Notes under the pieces: generated by a model
Told to the model about the DNA's origin: nothing
The model's input: the letters and a program-made list of their open reading frames with translations, nothing else
The model's database searches: none
Part shown: positions 1 to 6,188 of the stretch, piece after piece
How positions within the stretch are numbered: the first letter of the stretch is position 1
Layout: each line of letters starts with the position of its first letter
Program-made: the position numbers and the translations under genes
Source: Alphaproteobacteria bacterium
GTDB taxonomy: Bacteria; Pseudomonadota; Alphaproteobacteria; UBA8366
Assembly (NCBI GenBank): GCA_029861675.1
Contig: JAOTYV010000226.1
Coordinates: 1 to 8,203, forward strand
Reading direction: 5' to 3'
DNA: 8,203 nt

Positions 1-173
1 CGGGACCCCTAAATCACAAGTGAAGGGTGTTTCCTATTGGGGAGTAAGATACAACTATCGCCGCCATCCATGGCGACATTTTGATCGTGCACGGGCGATA
101 CCGGGGAGATTTTGTGTCAATTTCACGACGGGACTGTCCACGATCTACCGCCGCGGCATGCGGCTGCCGCACT

Positions 174-202
174 TTTAACTGAACGACACCTAATGATAGT
201 AT
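174..202 (+). promoter_or_regulatory. Weak sigma70-like promoter candidate for the cupin gene
   Basis: TTTAAC (174-179) and TAGTAT (197-202) are separated by 17 bases, the usual sigma70 spacing, and sit about 65 bases upstream of the cupin start in a locally AT-richer stretch. The -10 box matches TATAAT at 4 of 6 positions and the -35 box matches TTGACA at only 3 of 6. Chance occurrence is quite possible. The rest of bases 1-266 holds no supported gene. Confidence 0.25.
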
Positions 203-212
203 CGCCCCTGTT

Positions 213-237
213 GGTCGATCGCGTCCGCCGATCGGCC
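213..237. repeat. Inverted repeat in the cupin leader
   Basis: GGTCGATCG (213-221) and CGATCGGCC (229-237) are inverted copies matching at 8 of 9 positions around a 7-base centre. It lies between the promoter candidate and the ribosome binding site (AAGGAA, 255-260), about 30 bases before the ATG. It could be an operator or a leader hairpin; the sequence alone does not decide. Confidence 0.4.
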
Positions 238-266
238 GTTTTGCGTGTTGGAAAAAGGAAGCCGCC

Positions 267-1019
267 ATGCTGTTGGCACGGTCCACGCCCGAGGCCCGGG
301 ATCATCAACGTATCGTCCATGTGAACGGCCATGACTATGTGTTGAGCGAATTTATCGGCACCGCGCCGACGCGTGGCCGGTATGTGGCCGGCAATGAGGC
401 CAATGGGAACGACCTGCCGCAGGGATTCCTGGTCGAACAGCCGCCCGGCAGCGTGACGCCGCCGCATTTTCACAACACAAATCAATTTCAGGTTTTCGTC
501 GGCGGCAGCGGGCACATGGGCAAGAAAGAAGCCTTTCCCGTCACCGTTCACTATGCGGGCGGCAATACGCCCTACGGTCCGATCGCGGCCGGCGCCGACG
601 GCGTGCAGTACTTTACCCTGCGCCAACTCTGGGACTCCGGGGCGAAATACATGCCGGAGTCCCGCGATATGCTACCGGATGGCCCGCGCCGTCATCGGCT
701 TTCCGACGAAGTCCCGGTGTGCGATGAGGATGCGTTGCGGGATCGCGGGACGGCCGCCTTGGAAACCGTGATGGAAGCGGAAGCGGACGGGCTTGTCGGC
801 TACATCCTGCGGCTCGGCGGGGGGCAAGCGGCCGCGTGCCCCGATCCGTCTTCGGGCGGCGGCCAGTATCATGTCGTGGTGAACGGCACTTTGATCCACG
901 ACTGTGCAACCTTGCCGCCGCTTTCCTGCCGTTATGTCACCCCCGATGAACCCGCGCCGCAGGCGATCGCGGGCGAGGGTGGCTTGGAAATGCTGATCCT
1001 GCAATTCCCGCGCGGCTAG
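267..1019 (+). CDS. Cupin-fold protein of unknown function, single recognisable cupin motif
   Basis: A 250-residue soluble protein with no signal peptide or membrane segment. The start is supported by AAGGAA six bases upstream of the ATG. Residues 61-80 fit cupin motif 1, G-X5-H-X-H-X3-(E)-X6-G, with G61, H67, H69 and G80, but the usual glutamate is Q73. The segment PPHFHNTNQFQVFV is the clearest match to the RmlC-like beta-barrel fold. Motif 2 should lie near residues 99-108 (GNTPYGPIAA), but its expected histidine is alanine 107; H95 just before it could substitute. The C-terminal half (about 145-250) is less recognisable and ends in a second beta-rich stretch (GGQYHVVVNGTLI near 198-210), so a degenerate second cupin domain is possible. 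The gene is alone on its strand and converges on the TRAP permease gene. I cannot name a substrate or reaction. The fold call is fairly secure; metal binding and catalysis are open. Confidence 0.82.
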   Translation: MLLARSTPEARDHQRIVHVNGHDYVLSEFIGTAPTRGRYVAGNEANGNDLPQGFLVEQPPGSVTPPHFHNTNQFQVFVGGSGHMGKKEAFPVTVHYAGGNTPYGPIAAGADGVQYFTLRQLWDSGAKYMPESRDMLPDGPRRHRLSDEVPVCDEDALRDRGTAALETVMEAEADGLVGYILRLGGGQAAACPDPSSGGGQYHVVVNGTLIHDCATLPPLSCRYVTPDEPAPQAIAGEGGLEMLILQFPRG

Positions 1020-1035
1020 ACCATTTCTTGTTCAA

Positions 1036-1058
1036 ATAGGCTCAAGTGAATGGCCTAT
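1036..1058 (+). terminator. Weak terminator-like hairpin after the cupin gene
   Basis: ATAGGC (1036-1041) pairs with GCCTAT (1053-1058). A U-G pair could extend the plus-strand RNA stem to 7 bp with a 9-base loop. A short T run (1066-1069) follows, 7 bases after the stem rather than directly, so this is at best a weak intrinsic terminator. Confidence 0.3.
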
Positions 1059-1086
1059 CTCCAAATTTTATCGCAAATACGTCGTC

Positions 1087-1105
1087 GCGAACCGTTTCGG
1101 TTCGC
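1087..1105. terminator. Bidirectional hairpin between convergent genes
   Basis: GCGAACCG (1087-1094) and CGGTTCGC (1098-1105) form a perfect 8-bp stem with a 3-base loop, TTT on the plus strand and AAA on the minus strand. It lies between the cupin stop and the TRAP permease stop, where a shared terminator would be expected. Neither strand has a U-tract directly after the stem, so it is not a textbook intrinsic terminator. It may act with Rho or protect 3' ends. Confidence 0.4.
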
Positions 1106-1133
1106 TCGGGATTTGTCTAGGCCGAGAGCGGCT

Positions 1134-3188
1134 TTAATCCGCGGCTTCGGCCACCGCGCCGCGCCGGTCGAAGAGCGCGATTGCGACACCGGCTGCGATC
1201 AGGATCGCGGCCCATATCGCCAATTCGCCGTTCGTGATGCCGATAATCGTGTTCCCCGGCATGGCGAGCGCGATACCGCCGACGCCGATCAAGGCCCGGC
1301 CGATCAGGCCGACGGGTCGGTTGCTGAGCCACCCGACAAACACCAGGAAGCCCTGCAACGCGCCCGCGACAAAGACGATGCCGACCAAAGCCTGCGCGAA
1401 CAGAAACAGGGTCATTTCGATCGGGCCCCGCCAAATGAACGCGGGATCGAAAACGAAGAAGAAGGGAATGAAATAGATGATGCTGCCGAGCCGCATCGCC
1501 TCCAGTCCCGTCTTGATCGGCGGAGCCTTGGCGATGGGGGCGGCCGCATAGGCGCCCAGCGCCACGGGCGGCGTAATGAAACTCAACATGCCCCAGTAGA
1601 AAATAAACATATGGACGGCCATCGGATCGAGGCCGCCCTTGATCAGGGCGGGGGCGAGCGCAATGGCGAGGAAGACGTACGCCGCCGTCACGGTCATGCC
1701 GATGCCGAGGATGAAGCTGGTGAAGGCGCCCATCAGCAGCAGGATAATCGTCGAGCCGCCGGCCAATTGCAGCAGGTCGCTGGCGAGGTTGCCGATCTTG
1801 CCGGTGATGATCAGCGCGCCGACGATAATCCCGATCCCGGCCAGCAGGGCGGCGAGTTCGGCGAACAGCTTGCCGACCGATTCGATGAAGGTCCAGAAAT
1901 CGGCCTTGCTCCAGCGATGATAGGGAAAGACCTGGTTCAGGATCAGCAGCAGAACCGTGGCGAAGTAGGGGGCGATGGTTTCCTGATTCAGGAAAACGAG
2001 CATCCAAATGAGCAGCACAAAGACGGCAATGAAATACCAGCCCTCTTTCAAGGTCTGCTTCAAATTCGGCATTTCTTCCGGCGGCAGCCCCTTCAGGTCA
2101 TTGCGCGCGGCATAGGCGTCGATCTGCATGAACAGGCCGAAGAAGTACATCACCGACGGAATGACCGCGGCGATGGCGACGTCCCGATAGGGGACCTCCA
2201 GGAACAGGGCCATGACGAAGGCGGTGGCGCCCATGATCGGTGGCATCAGCACGCCGCCGGTCGACGCGCAGGTTTCGACCCCGCCCGCATAGGCCGGGCG
2301 GAATCCGACGCGCTTCATGGTCGGGATGGTCATCACGCCGGTGGTCAGGACGTTGGTGATGACGCTGCCGCTCATCGACCCCATCAGCCCGCTGGCGAAA
2401 ATCGCCACCTTGGCCGGACCGCCCCGAACATGGCCCAGCAGCGAAAACGCAAGGTTGAGAAAGAAACTTCCGCCGCCGGTATGCTGCAGCGCGACGCCGA
2501 AGATTAGGAATCCGATGACCAGTGTCCCGAACGCGCGCATCGGAATGCCGAAGATGGCCTCGGTGCTCATGACCATGCGATTCCCGATTTCCGTCCATTC
2601 CGGCGAGGACGCGAGCAGGATTCCGGGCAATTGATCGGCGAAGAAGGGATAAACCGAGAACAGCAAGACGATGCTGGCGATCGGCAGCCCGCCCGCCCGC
2701 CGGGTCGCGTCGATCACCAGGGCCCAGAGGACGTAGGTAAGATATTTAGCCTCGACCGCATCGTCGGGTACTTCGTATTCCCAACCTTCGTCGAGAATTC
2801 GGCCGCCGTAATAGACGAAGTAGAGCGAAACGCCGGCGGTCACCGCAAACAACACCAGGTCGTACCAGGGGACGCTTTCCTTCGGCGCCTTCTTGTAGGC
2901 CGGCCAGAAAATGAACACCAGCGGCAGCAGGAGAAACAGCAGCCAAAAGAGATACTGCTCCGGCAGGAGATTGAAATTGAAGCCGACCGCCTGGCCGAAC
3001 TTCAGGGGGATGCCGCCAAGAAATCCGGAGTCCGAAAAGAGACTGCCGACGTTAAATAGCTGATAGGCGGACAGCGCGATCGCCAGGCACGACGCGATCA
3101 ATAGGATTTTGTGCCATAGGCCGGGGAGTTGGCGGTGGCGGGCAAACTCCACCACCGCCTCTTTTCCCTCGGGCGCCCGAATGCTCAT
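1134..3188 (-). CDS. TAXI-type TRAP transporter permease, fused small and large (QM) subunits
   Basis: Inner-membrane part of a tripartite ATP-independent periplasmic transporter. It takes solute from the binding protein encoded just upstream and moves it inward using an ion gradient, usually sodium. The 684 residues suit the fused permeases of the TAXI class. The N-terminal third (hydrophobic segments near 26-44, 78-95, 109-126 and 168-187) corresponds to the small Q subunit. The remainder is the large M subunit. Family-typical stretches are KVAIFASGLMGSMSGS (260-275), GFRPAYAGGVETCASTGG (295-312) followed by PPIMGATAF, GIGMTVTAAYVF (495-506) and FITPPVALGAYAAAPIA (537-553). Several hydrophobic segments follow to about residue 672. 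The chosen ATG has no Shine-Dalgarno and lies 28 bases after the binding-protein stop, so translational coupling is likely. A GTG at residue 13 (3150-3152) has AGAGG five bases upstream and is a credible alternative start. The transported solute cannot be read from the sequence. Confidence 0.95.
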   Translation of the reverse strand: MSIRAPEGKEAVVEFARHRQLPGLWHKILLIASCLAIALSAYQLFNVGSLFSDSGFLGGIPLKFGQAVGFNFNLLPEQYLFWLLFLLLPLVFIFWPAYKKAPKESVPWYDLVLFAVTAGVSLYFVYYGGRILDEGWEYEVPDDAVEAKYLTYVLWALVIDATRRAGGLPIASIVLLFSVYPFFADQLPGILLASSPEWTEIGNRMVMSTEAIFGIPMRAFGTLVIGFLIFGVALQHTGGGSFFLNLAFSLLGHVRGGPAKVAIFASGLMGSMSGSVITNVLTTGVMTIPTMKRVGFRPAYAGGVETCASTGGVLMPPIMGATAFVMALFLEVPYRDVAIAAVIPSVMYFFGLFMQIDAYAARNDLKGLPPEEMPNLKQTLKEGWYFIAVFVLLIWMLVFLNQETIAPYFATVLLLILNQVFPYHRWSKADFWTFIESVGKLFAELAALLAGIGIIVGALIITGKIGNLASDLLQLAGGSTIILLLMGAFTSFILGIGMTVTAAYVFLAIALAPALIKGGLDPMAVHMFIFYWGMLSFITPPVALGAYAAAPIAKAPPIKTGLEAMRLGSIIYFIPFFFVFDPAFIWRGPIEMTLFLFAQALVGIVFVAGALQGFLVFVGWLSNRPVGLIGRALIGVGGIALAMPGNTIIGITNGELAIWAAILIAAGVAIALFDRRGAVAEAAD
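3169..3180. repeat. 12-bp perfect palindrome inside the permease start region
   Basis: TCGGGCGCCCGA is self-complementary over all 12 bases and covers roughly codons 3-7 of the permease gene if the upstream ATG is used. If translation instead starts at the GTG at 3150-3152, it lies in the leader. In RNA it gives only a 4-bp stem, so structural effect is uncertain. Confidence 0.4.
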
Positions 3189-3201
3189 GGGCGTATGCCG
3201 T

Positions 3202-3216
3202 TCGCCGGACCGGCGA
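3202..3216 (-). promoter_or_regulatory. Intercistronic hairpin directly after the TAXI binding-protein stop codon
   Basis: TCGCCGG (3202-3208) and CCGGCGA (3210-3216) are perfect inverted copies around one central base. As RNA this gives a 6-bp GC-rich stem with a 3-base loop, starting at the base after the TGA. It fills about half of the 28-base gap to the permease ATG and has no U-tract. Hairpins in this position in other binding-protein transporter operons stabilise the upstream message and favour the binding protein over the permease; that role is inferred here. Confidence 0.5.
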
Positions 3217-4386
3217 TCAGTTGAAGATTACGGGCAGGTTTGCCGCTTTTAACCCGGCGGCGCGCGCCTTCAACCAACCCGCCTGGAAATCAGCGGCCGG
3301 TTTGGCTTTGTAGGCCGCCCAAGTTTTCGCCAGGACGCCCTGGCGTTTCATCAGCGTGTCGTTGTGCGCTTGCGCCGCTTTGGTCCAAAGGCCGATTTCT
3401 TTCCAATATTTCACCGCGCCCGGATGCCACGGAACGACCCATTGGAAATTCTGCCGGTCTTTATGCCAGCCATCGACACCGGGCGCCGTGCCCTTGAAGT
3501 CGTCGTGGCTTTCATTGATGCCTTTGACCAGATTGTAGACGTTGTCGGACGAGAAATCGTTGTTTGTGACCAGCACCGGATAGAAATATCCGGAACCCGT
3601 CCAAGGCTTCTCCTTGGAAACGGTTGCGCCGATGGTCGCCATATGCGGTTGCGCCCAAGGCGCGATGCCGTTCATCCGGCCCCATGCGGTCTTATCTTTG
3701 TGGTTCATCTGCGGAAAGATCAGCCCGCGCGGCGATGCTTCGATGCGCTTCGCGTGCGGCGATACCGTCGACATCACGCCGGCGTCCACCTGTCCATTGA
3801 TGATGCCGTTGATGGAATCCTTCCAGCCGCCGAATTCGACCTTCTTCACGTCTTTCCAGGTCAATCCGCCATACGCGAGGAAGGACGCGGCGTTCTGGTT
3901 GAGCGCCGGTGCACCGCGAACCCATGCGACCCGCTTGCCCTTCAAATCGCTATACGCCTTGGCGCCGGAATCCTTGGCCACGCCGAGGCCGATGCCTGCG
4001 CCGCCGATCGACGCCATCGCCATGCTGATCGCCTGCGGACCCCAATTCTTCTTGCCGAACATGAAGACGCCTTCATGGGCGAAATAGAAGGCGATACCGC
4101 AGGAGCAGAAATCGGCCTTACGCGCTTTTAACGGCAGCATTCGGGCGACATCGTTCTTGCCCGTCTTGATATTGAGCTGCATGCCGTATTTCTTTTTCAG
4201 CACGTTGCCGATGGCGACCGATTGTTGATAGCCGGTCGAGGTCGTCCCATAAGCGGTCCAGGTCATCTGTTTCGGCAGCTTGATTTCGCCGGCACCGGCG
4301 GCGTTGACGCCGACGAGCGCGCTTGCGCCAATAGCGAGTACGACCGACGCCGAAGCGACGACTGATTCGATGAATTTAGGTTTCAT
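3217..4386 (-). CDS. TAXI-family TRAP transporter solute-binding protein
   Basis: Periplasmic receptor that captures the solute and delivers it to the fused permease encoded 28 bases downstream. With the start used here it has 389 residues. The N-terminus is a Sec signal peptide: basic KPK, a hydrophobic core to about residue 27, then an Ala-rich cleavage region (NAAGA, 28-32). Typical TAXI features follow: YGTTSTGYQQSVAIGN (46-61), where the family has its glycine-rich ligand loop; a DLKGKRVAW strand (147-155); the GIINGQVDAG block (194-203); and the C-terminal PWHPGAVKYWKEIG signature (319-332). The reading frame extends 32 codons upstream to an ATG at 4482. The start at 4386 is preferred because it begins the signal peptide and has AGGGAGA just upstream. 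C94 and C96 (DFCSCG) are a close cysteine pair in a secreted protein. The ligand is unknown; characterised relatives bind glutamate or 2-oxoglutarate-like compounds. Confidence 0.95.
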   Translation of the reverse strand: MKPKFIESVVASASVVLAIGASALVGVNAAGAGEIKLPKQMTWTAYGTTSTGYQQSVAIGNVLKKKYGMQLNIKTGKNDVARMLPLKARKADFCSCGIAFYFAHEGVFMFGKKNWGPQAISMAMASIGGAGIGLGVAKDSGAKAYSDLKGKRVAWVRGAPALNQNAASFLAYGGLTWKDVKKVEFGGWKDSINGIINGQVDAGVMSTVSPHAKRIEASPRGLIFPQMNHKDKTAWGRMNGIAPWAQPHMATIGATVSKEKPWTGSGYFYPVLVTNNDFSSDNVYNLVKGINESHDDFKGTAPGVDGWHKDRQNFQWVVPWHPGAVKYWKEIGLWTKAAQAHNDTLMKRQGVLAKTWAAYKAKPAADFQAGWLKARAAGLKAANLPVIFN

Positions 4387-4391
4387 GATGT

Positions 4392-4397
4392 CTCCCT
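4392..4397 (-). promoter_or_regulatory. Shine-Dalgarno that fixes the TAXI binding-protein start
   Basis: On the minus strand AGGGAG precedes the ATG at 4386-4384 by five bases. The in-frame ATG further upstream (4482) has only a GAGG one base away, too close to work, and would put 32 residues in front of the signal peptide. Confidence 0.75.
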
Positions 4398-4490
4398 GTA
4401 ATCGGCTGATTTTAACGCCATTTCCATGACGCCATGGCCGGATTTGCATTGCTGCGGCGTTGATTGTTGTCTCATGCCTCAACGTCCGCG

Positions 4491-4513
4491 TCCTTCGGAT
4501 CGGACCGAAAGGA
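4491..4513 (-). repeat. Imperfect hairpin in the TAXI operon leader
   Basis: TCCTTCGG and CCGAAAGGA are inverted copies with one bulged base, around a 6-base centre. It lies just downstream of the predicted transcription start of the transporter promoter, so it would be near the 5' end of the message. A role in RNA stability or regulation is possible but unproven. Confidence 0.3.
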
Positions 4514-4523
4514 ACCTACAGGA

Positions 4524-4553
4524 ATGATTGGGAATAAGGCAGCGGGCTGTCAA
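4524..4553 (-). promoter_or_regulatory. Sigma70-type promoter candidate for the TAXI transporter genes
   Basis: The minus strand has a perfect -35 box TTGACA (4553-4548), an 18-base spacer, then AATCAT (4529-4524), matching TATAAT at 4 of 6 positions. Transcription would begin near 4517, giving a leader of about 130 bases. This is the only strong promoter-like sequence I see in the 230-base gap between spoVR and the binding-protein gene. It supports the transporter having its own transcript. Confidence 0.5.
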
Positions 4554-4564
4554 CCAAAAGGTTG
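4551..4564. promoter_or_regulatory. Palindrome overlapping the -35 box (possible operator)
   Basis: CAACC (4551-4555) and GGTTG (4560-4564) are inverted around AAAA and share three bases with the TTGACA box. A dimeric regulator bound here would cover the -35 element. The arms are only 5 bp, so this is a candidate on position more than on strength. Confidence 0.3.
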
Positions 4565-4577
4565 TATTGGGGTAGCG

Positions 4578-4601
4578 CGGTCACGTCCGGTCGCGTGACC
4601 G
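4578..4601 (-). terminator. Inverted repeat after spoVR, possible operon-end hairpin
   Basis: CGGTCACG (4578-4585) and CGTGACCG (4594-4601) form a perfect 8-bp stem with an 8-base loop. It begins 15 bases after the spoVR stop codon, where the prkA-DUF444-spoVR transcript should end. The minus strand continues CGCTACCCC with no U-tract, so if it ends transcription it is not a classic intrinsic terminator. An operator role is also possible. Confidence 0.4.
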
Positions 4602-4616
4602 TTGCAGCCAATGCGG

Positions 4617-6149
4617 TCAGGAGATCTTCGTTTCGTAGACCTTGCTGCCGTCGGCTTCGACGCCGATCAGACTGACATCATAGCCCCAGAGGACGCGCAC
4701 ATGCTTCAGCACCTCGTCGCGCATCTTCTCGGCAAGCGGAATCTTGTTCGTCATCGTGTGTTGCAGCCGCAATTCGCGATTGCCGCGCAAATCGACGTCG
4801 ATAATCTGAATATCAGGTTCGATGGTGCCAATATCGTATGATTCCGCGAGTGTCTCGCGGACTCTCCGGTAGCCCGCTTCGTCATGAATTGCGGTCACCG
4901 TGTAATGCCGGTCACTGGCATCGTCCGTCAAGGTGAACAAGCGCTGCTGCCGGATCAGGTTCGGGCTTAGAAACTGCCGGATAAAGGATTCATCGCGGTA
5001 GTTCGCCCAGGCGTCCCGGAGCACTTCCTGCCAATTGCCGCATCCCGCGATTTCCGGGAACCATTCCTTATCCTCGGGCTTGGGATCGATACAGATGCGT
5101 TGGATGTCCTGCATCATTCCGAACCCCAAGGCGTAAGGGTTTGCGCCCCGATAGCCCGGTTGGTCGAATTCCGGCTGATAAACCACGCTCGAATGGCTGT
5201 GCAGGACTTCGAGCATGGCGCCTTCGGTGATCAGCCCTTTGTCGAACAAGCGATTCAGGATGTAGTGGTGCACAAAGGTGGCGCAGCCTTCGTTCATCAC
5301 CTTGGTTTGTTTCTGCGGATAGAAATATTGCGACACGTAGCCGACGATGCCGAGAAGTTGCCGCTGCCACGGCAGAAGCACCGGGCTGTGGCGTTCGATA
5401 AAGTAAAGCAGGTTTTCTTCCGGCAACTTCAGTTCGCGCATGCGCTCCGAGGCGTCTTCTGCCTCGGCGTCGGGCGCCTCCTCCGGCTTGCCGGTCGGCA
5501 CGGTGCGCCAGAGGTCATTGAACGATTTCTCCTCATACTCCCGGTGTTCTTCTTCGCGGGCTTCACGTTCCTTTTTGGTCAGCTCGCGTGGGCGCGGGTA
5601 GCGTGAAACGGCGTGATCCATCAATGCGTGCGCCGCATCGAGAATTTCTTCGACCGCGGCAATGCCGTACTCTTCCTCGCAGCGCGCGACGAATTTCTTG
5701 GTGTAGTCGAGATAGTCGAGAACGCCTTCGGCGTCGGTCCATTGCTGAAACAGGTAATTGTTCTTGAAGAAATGATTGTGCCCGAACGCAGCATGCGCCA
5801 TCACCAGCGTTTGGATCGGCATGCTGTTTTGTTCCATGTTGTAGCTGATGCAGGGGTTGGAATTGATGACAATTTCATAGGCCAATCCCGAAAAGCCTTT
5901 GCGGTAGGATTTTTCCTCCTGCACGAAATGTTTGCCGAACGACCAATGGTGATACATCAACGGCATGCCGACCGATGAATGCGCGTCCAGCATCTGCTCG
6001 GCTGAGATGATTTCAATTTGATTGGGGTAGGTATCGAGGCCCAATTCCTCCAACGCGATTTGCTCGATCGCGTTGTAGGTTCTATCGAGTATGTCGAAGG
6101 TCCATTCGGTACCCTCGAACAGGGGCTTGGTCGCGAGTTCTACCGACAT
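4617..6149 (-). CDS. spoVR: SpoVR family protein (YcgB-like)
   Basis: A cytoplasmic protein of 510 residues, full length for the family and close to E. coli YcgB. Named after the Bacillus stage V sporulation protein, it is common in bacteria that do not sporulate, and its biochemical activity is not established. Conserved blocks visible here are MYHHWSFGKHF (65-75), AYEIVINSNPCISY (90-103), MAHAAFGHNHFFKNNYLF (117-134), MNEGCATFVHH (285-295), EVLHSHSSVVYQP (314-326), NPYALGFGMMQDI (337-349) and DESFIRQFLSP (386-396). Clustered H119, H124, H126, E287, H294 and H295 look like a possible metal site. A charged, probably flexible segment (about 187-240) interrupts the domain. The start is secured by GGAGG at 6158-6154, four bases before the ATG. 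It is the last gene of the prkA-DUF444-spoVR operon, 39 bases after DUF444. Confidence 0.97.
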   Translation of the reverse strand: MSVELATKPLFEGTEWTFDILDRTYNAIEQIALEELGLDTYPNQIEIISAEQMLDAHSSVGMPLMYHHWSFGKHFVQEEKSYRKGFSGLAYEIVINSNPCISYNMEQNSMPIQTLVMAHAAFGHNHFFKNNYLFQQWTDAEGVLDYLDYTKKFVARCEEEYGIAAVEEILDAAHALMDHAVSRYPRPRELTKKEREAREEEHREYEEKSFNDLWRTVPTGKPEEAPDAEAEDASERMRELKLPEENLLYFIERHSPVLLPWQRQLLGIVGYVSQYFYPQKQTKVMNEGCATFVHHYILNRLFDKGLITEGAMLEVLHSHSSVVYQPEFDQPGYRGANPYALGFGMMQDIQRICIDPKPEDKEWFPEIAGCGNWQEVLRDAWANYRDESFIRQFLSPNLIRQQRLFTLTDDASDRHYTVTAIHDEAGYRRVRETLAESYDIGTIEPDIQIIDVDLRGNRELRLQHTMTNKIPLAEKMRDEVLKHVRVLWGYDVSLIGVEADGSKVYETKIS

Positions 6150-6188
6150 TGTTCCTCCGTTCCGGCGGGCCTGGTCTTCAATCGGCCG

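Noticed and set aside
153..176. GCGGCA/TGCCGC stem followed by ACTTTT, resembling a plus-strand terminator
   Set aside because: The stem is only 6 bp with a 6-base loop, the T run is short and interrupted, and no supported gene ends just upstream.
2..178. Plus-strand frame open from the left edge for 57 codons, possible tail of an upstream gene
   Set aside because: The translation resembles nothing I know, is rich in Arg and aromatic residues, and a run of this length is not rare by chance. A terminator-like stem (153-170) lies inside it rather than after its stop.
123..626. Minus-strand open frame of 167 codons opposite the cupin gene and its leader
   Set aside because: The plus-strand cupin has a good ribosome binding site and a clear motif; the antisense product has no recognisable features.
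1050..2507. Plus-strand open frame of 485 codons opposite the TRAP permease gene
   Set aside because: Its product is an almost uninterrupted run of charged and polar residues (Asp, Glu, Arg, Gln, His), as expected from the complement of hydrophobic membrane-helix codons. It lies wholly opposite a clear family member and has no recognisable domain.
3364..4131. Plus-strand open frame of 255 codons opposite the TAXI binding-protein gene
   Set aside because: Antisense shadow of a strongly supported gene in GC-rich DNA; no family resemblance.
4387..4482. N-terminal extension of the TAXI binding protein from the ATG at 4482
   Set aside because: It would bury a typical signal peptide 32 residues inside the protein, and that ATG lacks a usable Shine-Dalgarno, whereas the ATG at 4386 has a good one.
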